From contig NZ_JAAFKD010000011.1 of assembly GCF_013299165.1 (NCBI RefSeq), positions 18,154 to 82,153 of the forward strand: 64,000 nucleotides of DNA, written 5' to 3'. The translations under genes and the position numbers were made by a program. Below, piece after piece: positions 1 through 7,988 of this stretch. Position 1 is the stretch's first letter; each line of letters opens with the position of its first letter. Below the pieces are notes generated by a model. That model was not told the DNA's origin, made no database searches, and saw only the letters and a program-made list of their open reading frames with translations. This stretch comes from Microcoleus sp. bin38.metabat.b11b12b14.051 (GTDB taxonomy: Bacteria > Cyanobacteriota > Cyanobacteriia > Cyanobacteriales > Microcoleaceae).

Positions 1-20
1 ACTACGAACCAAATTACCTG

Positions 21-577
21 TTTGTAGTGAGGACTTTAGTCCTGGCAAAATTCGGAGGAGGACTAAAGTCCTTACTACGAACCAAATTACCTGTTTGTAG
101 TGAGGACTTTAGTCCTGGCAAAATTCGGAGGAGGACTAAAGTCCTTACTACGAACCAAATTACCTGTTTGTAGTGAGGGCTTTAGTCCTGGCAAAATTCG
201 AGGACTAAAGTCCTTACTACAAACCAAATTACCTGTTTGTAGTGAGGACTTTAGTCCTATCTAAATCCCAGGACTAAAGTCCTTACTACGAACCAAATTA
301 CCTGTTTGTAGTGAGGACTTTAGTCCTATCTAAATCCCAGGACTAAAGTCCTTACTACGAACCAAATTACCTGTTTGTAGTGAGGGCTTTAGTCCTGGCA
401 AAATTCGAGGACTAAAGTCCTTACTACAAACCAAATTACCTGTTTGTAGTGAGGACTTTAGTCCTATCTAAATCCCAGGACTAAAGTCCTTACTACGAAC
501 CAAATTACCTGTTTGTAGTGAGGGCTTTAGTCCTGGTCAAATTCGAGGACTAAAGTCCTTACTACGAACCAAATTAC
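21..577. repeat. Eight-unit array of hairpin repeats (family A)
   Basis: Eight head-to-tail units of about 68-73 bp begin near 21, 94, 167, 236, 305, 374, 443 and 512. Each contains an inverted repeat with arms around AGGACTTTAGTCC and GGACTAAAGTCC, flanked by TTTGTAGTGAGG and CCTTACTACRAACC, and joined to the next by CAAATTACCTG. Loops vary (GGCAAAATTCG or TATCTAAATCCC). The same family occurs singly at 15271 and 58531 and as a six-unit array at 29495. It lies just downstream of the minus-strand cruP gene, so it could act as transcript-end structure. There are no unique spacers, so this is not CRISPR. Confidence 0.9.
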
Positions 578-583
578 TTAGAA

Positions 584-2149
584 TTAATAATCGCCTCCAG
601 CGCCGTATTGCCACGCTTCAGCTAATCGGTGAATATAGTATTGCTGTTGGGGATCTAAATTTTTAACCTGCGGTTCTACCGCTTTCCCCAATGGCTGCAA
701 TCCCGTATAAATTCCTAGATTTACATAATGAACCATCCAATCAAGCAAATTAGCTATTCCCACCTGCGGGATAATTTTCATCACTAATCCGGGATGGCTG
801 ATTGCTGTTTTAAACAAAGTTTTTGACAAAGCCGGAAACAGCACGATATCCTGAAGAAACGGTTTGAGCACTGGTTCTCCCAACTCTTCCATTATCCCAA
901 ATACGGCCGCCAAAAGTTGATTGATTTGATTGGGGTCTAGTTTCTGATTCATCGCAGCACTCATCGAACGCTGAAACAACCAAGTAACTGATAGATTCGG
1001 CTGATACGGCTGCAAAAGTGCGAGGGAATTTTTGTCGAGACTTTCGCTTGTCAAAGCTTCGTCAATTCCCAGAGTCAAGCGTTTGAGGTGGCGCACCATG
1101 GCGCCGAAACCGCCGAAGCTGAGGGGCGATTGGCTACCGCTGCTGTCTCCGACTGGGAGTATCCGATTCCAACCGGTTTTTAGAGGACTTTGGCGATAGC
1201 AGGGAAAAAAACCGTAGAGTGCTCTTTGAAATTTTAACTCGTCGAGTTCGATGTTTTGATATTCGGGCAGCAAGCGCAAATAATCTTCAAATAATGTTTC
1301 TAAACTGAATCTTTCTGTGTCGGCGTCTATGTATGTAAATAAGTAAGTGGTGCGCCCGTCTCTAGCCGGAAATGCTTCCCAAAAATATTGGCATTGATTT
1401 TGCATTGGGGTGAAGGATGCAAATATATCACCAGTCTCGTTTTTGGGGTATCCTTGGGCGCAACTGCCGACTACTAAACATACGGCGTCTGGTTTTTTGC
1501 CTTGTCTGGCTTGGCGCACTATCGGCGAAAAATGTCCCATTGCGTCTAATAATAGTCGCGTTTTAAATGAAGTGTTGCCAGTTGGCGAATCTGTATTTTC
1601 TGATTCTATTGTAACTCCGTTTGGGTGAATTGTTGCTGTTTTAAATGGTGTTTTTTCAAATAGTTTGCCTCCGGATTGGAGAAATTTTTGTTTGAGGGTT
1701 TCGAGGAGGTAAACTGGATCGATTCCGATATTGAGTACGTCGCGCACCCAGATGTCGGGGGTGTTGGTAAAGCTGATGCGGGCTGGGTTGTATTCGGTGG
1801 CTATTGCTTTGTCTATCTCAGCAGCAGTCAGCAAATTTAGTTCCATGAAGGCGTCTAATTCTTTGCGAGAAATGTTCCATTCTTGTTCGCGCCCTCGCAG
1901 GATGCCGCGTTCGAGTAAGGCTACTCGCCAGCCTCGCACGGCTAGGGCTGTACCGATTAATATTCCTAGGGTGCCGCCGCTGATAACTATGTCGAAGTCG
2001 AGGGTTTCTAGGGGTTGTTGGCTGTGTTTGACGGCGGCGGGTGCTGGTGCGGTGTTTTGTTTGAGGTTTTCCCAGAGTCGATCGACCTTTCGCAGGCCTC
2101 CAAGGGCGTCTCCCGGCACTTGGGAGAGGATTTTTTCGGTGAGGGACAT
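584..2149 (-). CDS. cruP: CruP-type lycopene cyclase paralogue (FAD-dependent)
   Basis: This 521-residue FAD-binding protein is of the CruA/CruP carotenoid cyclase family. A Rossmann dinucleotide-binding segment lies at about residues 52-75 (GGTLGI at 58-63), followed by the family signature RGREQEWNISRKE at 85-97. The length (about 520) and the GGTLGI loop fit CruP better than the longer CruA. CruA family members cyclise lycopene in cyanobacteria lacking CrtL. CruP is a paralogue, shared with plants, whose own cyclase activity is weak or disputed; in plants it has been linked to protection from oxidative damage. The gene stands alone on the minus strand and ends 6 bp from the hairpin array. 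CruA remains a less likely alternative. Confidence 0.85.
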   Translation of the reverse strand: MSLTEKILSQVPGDALGGLRKVDRLWENLKQNTAPAPAAVKHSQQPLETLDFDIVISGGTLGILIGTALAVRGWRVALLERGILRGREQEWNISRKELDAFMELNLLTAAEIDKAIATEYNPARISFTNTPDIWVRDVLNIGIDPVYLLETLKQKFLQSGGKLFEKTPFKTATIHPNGVTIESENTDSPTGNTSFKTRLLLDAMGHFSPIVRQARQGKKPDAVCLVVGSCAQGYPKNETGDIFASFTPMQNQCQYFWEAFPARDGRTTYLFTYIDADTERFSLETLFEDYLRLLPEYQNIELDELKFQRALYGFFPCYRQSPLKTGWNRILPVGDSSGSQSPLSFGGFGAMVRHLKRLTLGIDEALTSESLDKNSLALLQPYQPNLSVTWLFQRSMSAAMNQKLDPNQINQLLAAVFGIMEELGEPVLKPFLQDIVLFPALSKTLFKTAISHPGLVMKIIPQVGIANLLDWMVHYVNLGIYTGLQPLGKAVEPQVKNLDPQQQYYIHRLAEAWQYGAGGDY

Positions 2150-2301
2150 GGGGTTTTAGTATTAAACAGCGGTTGATTCGATCTAATTTAGCTTAGATCG
2201 AGATTTAGGACTGTTTCATGGCTGATTAGCACGGGCGAGAAACACGGTTTCCCGATCGGTAGAGTGCGTCAGCTAGGATGATTTTGGCGACAAACCAATA
2301 A

Positions 2302-2347
2302 TCTCAGGCTGGCGCACCCCCGGAATCAATGGTGCGTCAGCCTGAGA
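2302..2347. repeat. 17-bp-arm hairpin with GGTGCGTCAG ends
   Basis: Arms at 2302-2318 and 2331-2347 are complementary over 17 bp with one G:T-type mismatch and a 12-base loop. The outer motif GTGCGTCAG recurs at about 2266 and 2384 and in two elements at 43013-43200, so this is a dispersed element and not a unique terminator. It lies between the DUF1830 gene and cruP, both transcribed leftwards. No T-run follows. Confidence 0.7.
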
Positions 2348-2399
2348 CTTTGCGTGGTGATTGAAAATGTCACACCTGACGCACCATTTTTGATTCGGT

Positions 2400-2672
2400 T
2401 CAATCAGCCGTGATTAACTCTTCAACTCGCAGCCGATCGCACAAAATTCGCTCGCACACAATCGCACCTTTTTCCACACTCCTGCAAACTTCTAACTGAG
2501 CGGATGGCAATGCTTCAAACAAAAAACGTTCCCCCGGAAACACCGTCCGTTCAAAATACCAATTAGGTATATTTGTAATTCGAGCAATTTGCACTTGGTT
2601 AGTAGTATTCAGATACCAACACAAAATGCGCGTATCACGTTCATAAGTTACTTGCTTCAGTGTCAAATTCAT
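2400..2672 (-). CDS. DUF1830 domain protein
   Basis: A 90-residue protein filling one DUF1830 domain, a small family found almost only in cyanobacteria. The recognisable core is the ILCWYLNTTNQVQIARITN stretch (residues 16-34), then NWYFERTVFPGERFLFEALP (37-56) and the CDRLRV ending. No catalytic motif, signal peptide or membrane segment is visible. Function is unknown; the family has no established biochemical role. It is followed downstream by the 2302-2347 hairpin and has its own leader of about 100 bp, so it is probably transcribed alone. Confidence 0.85.
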   Translation of the reverse strand: MNLTLKQVTYERDTRILCWYLNTTNQVQIARITNIPNWYFERTVFPGERFLFEALPSAQLEVCRSVEKGAIVCERILCDRLRVEELITAD

Positions 2673-2773
2673 CTCTTTAAATTGTTGGTGAAATTGTGCA
2701 ATCTATCGGTTACTGGCTTTAGTTCAATATAGCATATCACAAGTTAATTGCAACATTTTATACATTCTTACAG

Positions 2774-3034
2774 TTAATTAATAAATCTTCCAGGAGAAAT
2801 AGTGGCGCCTTCGGCGTGTTCCCAAGAAGGTGCAAAAGGCGGCATTGCTAAAGGGCAAGATTTCCATCCTCCTCGAACAGGTGCGCTTAACAATTCACAG
2901 TGACCCACTGCACCTCTTTGCATCTTGTAGTGACCGCAAAATTTACATTTAGAAGTCGGATTGGAGCGGCGATCGCTAATTACCACATTGGGATTGCTGT
3001 GAATTTTGTTGCGTTCGAGAGCCAGAGTATCCAT
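2774..3034 (-). CDS. Small Cys/His-rich conserved protein
   Basis: An 86-residue protein with a probable metal-binding core: C30, C33, H35, H45, C46 and C60 in a pattern CxxCxH-x9-HC-x13-C. It is followed by a Pro/Trp-rich tail (PLAMPPFAPSWE). I recognise it as a conserved cyanobacterial hypothetical protein type but know no function. The frame opens one codon earlier at a TTG; ATG at 3034 is chosen as start. It lies 100 bp upstream of the DUF1830 gene on the same strand. A zinc- or iron-binding fold is inferred from the Cys spacing only. Confidence 0.7.
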   Translation of the reverse strand: MDTLALERNKIHSNPNVVISDRRSNPTSKCKFCGHYKMQRGAVGHCELLSAPVRGGWKSCPLAMPPFAPSWEHAEGATISPGRFIN

Positions 3035-3262
3035 CAAAGTATGTGTTAAATCTTCACTCTCAAGTATGACAGCCGGATTTCAGCCACCGCTTCTATCTCA
3101 AGGCTTAGTTCGCATTTGAAGTTTTGTTGAGGGATCGATACAAAACATATAACTTTTGAGACAATAAACCTAGGGAGCAATTTAGTTTGTTAGTATCTAA
3201 TCGGCTGCCCAGGATGCCAGCGACCCTAGCCTTACCTAGAGGTATACTTCCGTCTACGGAAG

Positions 3263-4606
3263 CTAATTATCTTCGCCTAACTTGCTGAACAAAGCAGCTA
3301 AAATGGTATTAGAAAATAAAAAACCTTCTGGATCGCTCAACCTGAGATTTCCCGACAGCGGTAGTTTAGCGCCCTCATCTAAAGCGACGATCGCCCCAGC
3401 GTCAGTCACAATTTCCACCCATCCCAGCCGCCAGTAGGGCTGCAAACAATCCCAAATTCGATCGACAGTTTGCTGAGTAAACTTTTGAGCCAGCACCGAC
3501 AGGCTAACTCCTGCGGCCAAACGCAAACCCAGCATCAGCGTTTCCAACAAAACATCATTTTCTGAAACTTGAAAATTTTGCTCGCTTTCAGACTCGATAT
3601 CGGGCTGAGTTTCCCCTGCAAGTTTTGGTGTAGCTGGAAAATTGCTCTGAACAAGATTTCGCACCCACTGATAATATTCCTGAGTTTTGCGAGGCCTTGT
3701 CACCCTCCGCCCTTGCACGTAACTCGCCGCCCCCATTCCCAAACCGTAATAAGGGCGATTCTCCCAATAAACACGGTTGTGGCGGCACTGATAGCCATCG
3801 CGAGCATAATTAGAAATCTCGTAATGTTCGTAACCGGCATCGGTCAAAATCGATCGCGCCAAACGGTACATAGCAGCAGCGGTTTCATCTGCTGGTAACG
3901 GGTGCGCGCCAGGTTCAAAGTACCGCCCGAAAGCAGTTAAGCGCTCAACAATTAAGTCGTAACTCGACAGGTGAGTCGGGCCAATTTCCACCGCCGATGT
4001 TAAAGAAGTTTCCCACTGCGCTAAAGTTTGGTGCGGCAGTCCGGAAATTAAATCTAAACTGAAATTGACAATCCCAGCCGATCGCACTATTTCTACTGCT
4101 TCAAAAATTTCGGCCACCGAGTGCGATCGCCCGCAAGCTTGCAGCAATTCATCCTGAAAAGCTTGTGCTCCCAGACTAACTCGATTTACTCCCGCCGCTG
4201 CATATCCCCGCAACTGTTCTAAAGTAAAAGTTCCCGGGTCTATTTCTATCGAAATTTCCGCCCCAGCAGCAATCCCAAATTTGCTGTCAACAGTCTCTAA
4301 AATCTGGCTCAACTGATTGACAGAAAGCAGCGAAGGCGTGCCGCCACCAAAAAAAACTGTTTTCAGAGATGCGCCTAAATTTTCAGTTGCTTGAATTTCT
4401 GCACACAGGGCGGCAACGTATTGGACGATGGTGCCAGAATTTTCGCCATTTTTGCGATCGCCCACCACAAAAACCGGAAAATCGCAGTAGTAACAGCGGC
4501 GGCGACAAAAAGGTACGTGCAGGTAAGCCGAACTCGGCATTCCCGAATTTAATGGTTGCGCGCTTTTTTTGAATTCAAATGTTAAATAATCTGTGGTAGG
4601 GTTCAT
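3263..4606 (-). CDS. hemW: HemW-type radical SAM protein
   Basis: A 447-residue radical SAM protein of the HemN/HemW family. The [4Fe-4S] cluster motif CxxxCxxC is at C34, C38 and C41 (CRRRCYYC), followed by a SAM-binding FFGGGTPSLL at about 92-101. The C-terminal HemN_C domain (from about residue 340) is present. HemW was long annotated as oxygen-independent coproporphyrinogen oxidase; family members studied are haem chaperones or insertases and lack the HemN-specific N-terminal extension, as here. The frame opens at a TTG (4621), but ATG at 4606 is chosen. No linked haem genes are in view. HemN activity is the less likely alternative. Confidence 0.88.
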   Translation of the reverse strand: MNPTTDYLTFEFKKSAQPLNSGMPSSAYLHVPFCRRRCYYCDFPVFVVGDRKNGENSGTIVQYVAALCAEIQATENLGASLKTVFFGGGTPSLLSVNQLSQILETVDSKFGIAAGAEISIEIDPGTFTLEQLRGYAAAGVNRVSLGAQAFQDELLQACGRSHSVAEIFEAVEIVRSAGIVNFSLDLISGLPHQTLAQWETSLTSAVEIGPTHLSSYDLIVERLTAFGRYFEPGAHPLPADETAAAMYRLARSILTDAGYEHYEISNYARDGYQCRHNRVYWENRPYYGLGMGAASYVQGRRVTRPRKTQEYYQWVRNLVQSNFPATPKLAGETQPDIESESEQNFQVSENDVLLETLMLGLRLAAGVSLSVLAQKFTQQTVDRIWDCLQPYWRLGWVEIVTDAGAIVALDEGAKLPLSGNLRLSDPEGFLFSNTILAALFSKLGEDN

Positions 4607-4981
4607 TACATTTCCAGCCAAAAGTGTAAGTTCAAATCTAAAGTTTTAATTAAACCGTCATAAATAATTATGTATATTGTGACATTTTCTTAGCAAAAAC
4701 GCGCGGCGAACGCTCGGCTATTTTAGTTTAAACTCGCAGCCGTCGCGATCGGCAGCAATTCCCGAACAGGGCGCAGGGCGGTCGCTTTACACATTATGTC
4801 TGCCCCATAAGCAGCGCGCAGGGCGGGGTTGTAGCTCGATCGCATATCCCCCAAAGGGTACAAGCGCGAAATATAAGTTTATGAAAATTTCTGAGTAAAG
4901 ATAGCGATATCCGATCGCAACTAAGAAAAAACGATCGGCAAAGGAAAGATATAATGTAAACAAATTCATTAACCTAGAACA
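4607..4981. other. Divergent intergenic region
   Basis: A 375-bp region between the divergent hemW and PIN/TRAM genes. It presumably holds both promoters. A GC-rich stretch with two GCGCAGGGCGG copies (about 4770 and 4828) is visible, but I see no gene, convincing promoter boxes or RNA structure. Confidence 0.5.
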
Positions 4982-6061
4982 ATGCTAGACGCAATCATAA
5001 TTATTTCATTCATAATCGCAGGCGGAGGCATCGGCTATTACGGAGTCGAATTGCTACCGAACAACCTGCTGGAGCAAGTTACAAATATACAAGGTTTAAG
5101 TTCCGTACTCGGCTCGTTTGGAGCATTAATCGGCTTCGTGCTGGGATTAGTGGCTCAAACAACCTATCGGCGGGTAGAAAAGCAAGTGCGCGATATGCCA
5201 GTGGAAATGCTGCTGACGCGGGCGATCGGCTTAATCATCGGGCTGCTAGTAGCGAACTTAATGCTGGCTCCGCTGTTCCTGCTGCCAATTCCCCGGGAGT
5301 TCGGCTTCATCAAACCCCTAGTCGCAGTTTTGGGTAGCGTCATGTTCGGCTTCACAGGAGTCAGCTTGACAGACACCCACGGCCGCGCTTTCTTGCGCCT
5401 GATCAACCCCAAAAGCTTAGACACGGTGTTGGTAGCCGAAGGAACATTCAAAGCAGCCTCTGCCAAAGTTGTCGATACAAGCTGCATTATTGACGGCAGG
5501 ATTGAAAACCTACTAGAAACAGGCTTTCTCGAAGGTCAAATTATTATCCCGCAATTCGTGCTGCAAGAACTACAACTGGTAGCTGATTCCGCCAACGATC
5601 AAAAGCGAGTGCGCGGGCGCCGCGGCTTAGATATTCTCAACCGCATCAAAGAAACCTATCCAGAACGGATTCAAATTCACTCGGCCGACTACGAAGAGAT
5701 TGCCACAGTCGATGCTAAATTAGTCCGCTTCGCCTTAGATATCGACGGCATTTTGCTCACCAACGATTACAACTTATCGAAAGTAGCTACCGTTCAAAAA
5801 CTGCCGGTTTTAAATATCAACGATTTGACTCATGCAGTGCGCCCGACTTATTTGCCGGGAGATACGATCGAACTAAAAATCCGCAAAGAAGGCAAAGAAC
5901 CATCTCAGGGCATCGGTTACTTAGATGACGGCACAATGGTAGTCGTAGAAGCAGGCAGCAGCTACGTCGGCGCCGAAGCCCGAGTCGTAGTCACCAGCGC
6001 CCTGCAAACCAGCGCAGGCCGCATGATTTTTGCCCGCCCTCAAGAGTCCGCTATTGCTTGA
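4982..6061 (+). CDS. PIN/TRAM domain membrane protein (YacL-like)
   Basis: A 359-residue protein with N-terminal hydrophobic segments (about 2-24, 40-58, 80-103 and 110-127), a PIN nuclease domain from about 163 (VVDTSCIIDGRI, with D165 and D171, and a later LTNDYN acidic site) and a C-terminal TRAM domain (about 283-345). This is the YacL-type layout found across cyanobacteria and Firmicutes. PIN domains are metal-dependent ribonucleases and TRAM binds RNA, so a membrane-anchored RNA-processing role is a reasonable inference; the substrate is not known. The next small gene starts 12 bp downstream and is probably cotranscribed. Confidence 0.88.
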   Translation: MLDAIIIISFIIAGGGIGYYGVELLPNNLLEQVTNIQGLSSVLGSFGALIGFVLGLVAQTTYRRVEKQVRDMPVEMLLTRAIGLIIGLLVANLMLAPLFLLPIPREFGFIKPLVAVLGSVMFGFTGVSLTDTHGRAFLRLINPKSLDTVLVAEGTFKAASAKVVDTSCIIDGRIENLLETGFLEGQIIIPQFVLQELQLVADSANDQKRVRGRRGLDILNRIKETYPERIQIHSADYEEIATVDAKLVRFALDIDGILLTNDYNLSKVATVQKLPVLNINDLTHAVRPTYLPGDTIELKIRKEGKEPSQGIGYLDDGTMVVVEAGSSYVGAEARVVVTSALQTSAGRMIFARPQESAIA

Positions 6062-6073
6062 AACTGAGAAACA

Positions 6074-6259
6074 ATGGTTAGAGCAATTAGAATCAAATAT
6101 TGCGATCGCTGTTCCAAATCTGCCCCGACACTCTACCGCGCCCGGTATGAAGAGTCGGGGCAGTGGTTTTTTCTGTGCCTTAAATGTTGGGAATCGGTCA
6201 GTAAAAACAATCCTTTGTACTTCTACGGTGGCACTTGGAAAGCTAGCAAGAAAAAATAA
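6074..6259 (+). CDS. Zinc-ribbon mini-protein
   Basis: A 61-residue basic protein with two CxxC knuckles (C10/C13 and C35/C38), the arrangement of a single zinc ribbon. It starts 12 bp after the PIN/TRAM stop on the same strand, so the two are likely cotranscribed. I recognise no named family. The coupling to an RNA-binding TRAM protein makes a nucleic-acid or ribosome-associated role conceivable, but that is inference only. A competing longer frame (6030-6317) lacks such organisation and was discarded. Confidence 0.7.
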   Translation: MVRAIRIKYCDRCSKSAPTLYRARYEESGQWFFLCLKCWESVSKNNPLYFYGGTWKASKKK

Positions 6260-6374
6260 TCAGCTCCTTCTTCTTCTCTTCCTTCGCGTCCTTAGCGCCT
6301 TCGCGGTTCAATCATAAAAAGAAATACGGTAAGTGGGAAACTCGGCGACTTTAGTCCCGAGAGGGAAACGACCC

Positions 6375-6390
6375 GGCGGTTTCAACCGCC
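6375..6390 (-). terminator. Hairpin at the 3' end of the IscB element
   Basis: A perfect 7-bp-arm hairpin (GGCGGTT, 2-base loop, AACCGCC) lies 15 bp past the iscB stop on the minus strand. It may end the iscB transcript or mark the element's right end. It also matches the core of repeat family B seen at 11258-11886, so it may simply be a repeat copy. Confidence 0.45.
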
Positions 6391-6404
6391 TTGAATCTTC
6401 AAGC

Positions 6405-7676
6405 TCAAAATGAGTAGCTGTAACCATCTTTATGGTGAACTATTTTGCAGTATTTGTGACTAATCCCTTGTACCAATTCTGATGCTGAGACATTGAACGA
6501 ACCGGTTGATCTAACTGCAACCCGACCAACATATTCACCAACTTTCTTGCCACTGGTAACAACTGCTTTTACGATGTCACCTGTCTGAAAACCTTTAACA
6601 AATTTTTCGCGAGGCACATAACGAGATGGAAAGCCAAACTTGTCTGTGCGACACATTTGACGAGTCCCATGTCCAGTCGCTTTGATTAGCAGTGGATTAC
6701 TTGTCAGCACGGACAAGGATTCAATTTGACCAACACAAGCAGCATCAAGCCAGTGAGGTTTAGGTAGCTTTAATCTAGTACGGTTGTATTTTGTCTGCCC
6801 GCCGGAACCTGTCGTGACAGGTAATCCTGTTAGCTTGAGTCGGTTGAACAACGCCCATCGAGTCGAGTTTACAGCAGCAGCATCCTTGAGCGGACGCTTA
6901 ACTTGCGCCATGATCTGCTTGAGCAAGTCCGGCTTCTTAAACAGAAAATCTTTGATATCCTGAGTACCTTTCTTGACATTGCATTTCTCGCAAGCTAGGC
7001 ACAAATTAGAAATCCGATTACTGCCTCCTTTTGCCTTGGGATGAATATGTTCTACTTGCAACGCTAAATTCTCAGCACCGCAGTAAGCACATTTCCTGTC
7101 CCATTTATTGAGCAGATATTCACGAATTTCGTATCCAAGTAATTCTCCCTGCTGATATTCAACACCAGAGATTTCGGGATTCTCTAGTTGCTGGAGGTCG
7201 AATCGAACCAGTTCCATCGCGATACTACTTACGGGTGCAAGTCTGATAAATTTGTTGACCCAAGTTAAAGTTGTTTCTACTCGATGCTGCAAAGATGGCG
7301 CTAGCCAACCCTTTCTCCGAGTACGATTTAGGAAACGCGCTTGGCGGTAACGAGTGTGACGATTTCGACGAACTCGGCGCAGTAAACGACGGGATTCAAG
7401 ACTGGCTTTGATAGCTTGACCACGATGAGTTAGTTCGGCACCAAAGATTACTTTTTCGCCTTGCAATAAAGCGATGCCAGTAGTCTTTGATCCTGGATCT
7501 AATTTCAGTGAGATTGATTCGATGCTTGCTGTTACCGCCTTCTTTAGAATAATGGTATACGGGAACCTTCTGAAAACAGCCGCTTTACCAGCGACTAACA
7601 ACTTACGAGCCATTGACGGCTTGCAAGGTGTGAGTGGTTTTCTGTTTGTATCAAGTACGAAAATAAAGTTGGACAT
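6405..7676 (-). CDS. iscB: IscB RNA-guided endonuclease
   Basis: A 423-residue IscB, the ancestor type of Cas9. Visible in order: N-terminal PLMP-like domain (PCKPSMARKLL, 17-27), RuvC-I with D60 (LKLDPGSKTTGIAL), arginine-rich bridge helix (about 96-120), RuvC-II with E155 (AMELVRFD), an HNH domain with C196/C199 and C229/C232 zinc knuckles and the VEHIHPKAKGG core (H210, H212, with N224), and RuvC-III with H308 and D311 (HWLDAA). Every expected catalytic residue is present, so the protein is probably active. IscB cleaves double-stranded DNA guided by an omega-RNA encoded just upstream. An AGTGGAGGG ribosome-binding site precedes the ATG. No TnpA transposase gene is adjacent. Confidence 0.93.
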   Translation of the reverse strand: MSNFIFVLDTNRKPLTPCKPSMARKLLVAGKAAVFRRFPYTIILKKAVTASIESISLKLDPGSKTTGIALLQGEKVIFGAELTHRGQAIKASLESRRLLRRVRRNRHTRYRQARFLNRTRRKGWLAPSLQHRVETTLTWVNKFIRLAPVSSIAMELVRFDLQQLENPEISGVEYQQGELLGYEIREYLLNKWDRKCAYCGAENLALQVEHIHPKAKGGSNRISNLCLACEKCNVKKGTQDIKDFLFKKPDLLKQIMAQVKRPLKDAAAVNSTRWALFNRLKLTGLPVTTGSGGQTKYNRTRLKLPKPHWLDAACVGQIESLSVLTSNPLLIKATGHGTRQMCRTDKFGFPSRYVPREKFVKGFQTGDIVKAVVTSGKKVGEYVGRVAVRSTGSFNVSASELVQGISHKYCKIVHHKDGYSYSF

Positions 7677-7925
7677 TGTTGTGTCCCTCCACTTGCGTGT
7701 AATGTTAGCTTGTCGGTCAATGTTATACGAGCTTTTTAAACCTGCAACACTGCCTCAGTGACTTTAAGGCTGTTTAATTGCAGATGACAGAGCAGGAAAC
7801 TAGCTTCGCATTTACCTGGTGTCGTGACTCAAATAACGTAGACCTCTAAGGTCTTAAGCTGGTCAGCACAGCTTGCTCGATTTCTCTTACAAGCTCAGTC
7901 CCTTTAGGGCTGAGTTACTGACATC
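7677..7925 (-). ncRNA. Putative omega-RNA (HEARO) of the IscB element
   Basis: This gene-free region immediately upstream of iscB is where omega-RNAs lie. Read on the minus strand it carries successive hairpins: 7914-7894 (CTCAG-CCC, TAAA loop, GGG-A-CTGAG), 7874-7856 (AAGCTG, 7-base loop, CAGCTT), 7853-7841 (GACCT/AGGTC) and 7760-7748 (CACTG/CAGTG). Such a multi-stem leader matches the HEARO RNA class found upstream of IscB-type HNH genes. The guide would be the roughly 16 bases 5' of the scaffold, somewhere around 7915-7945. Exact ends cannot be set from sequence alone. Confidence 0.65.
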
Positions 7926-7988
7926 AATATTTAGAATTGTAGGATGAGCCAGATCACCCATCCACCATATCTCGCTTCGATCGCAGTT

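Noticed and set aside
21-577. Regular array that could be mistaken for CRISPR
   Set aside because: Spacers are not unique; the whole unit, including the part between hairpins, is repeated, and no cas genes are present.
4787-4969. A 60-codon minus-strand frame between hemW and the PIN/TRAM gene
   Set aside because: Low-complexity, no start context, lies across the divergent promoter region.
6030-6317. A 95-codon frame overlapping the PIN/TRAM stop
   Set aside because: The competing frame 6074-6259 has a clear two-knuckle zinc ribbon and better spacing.
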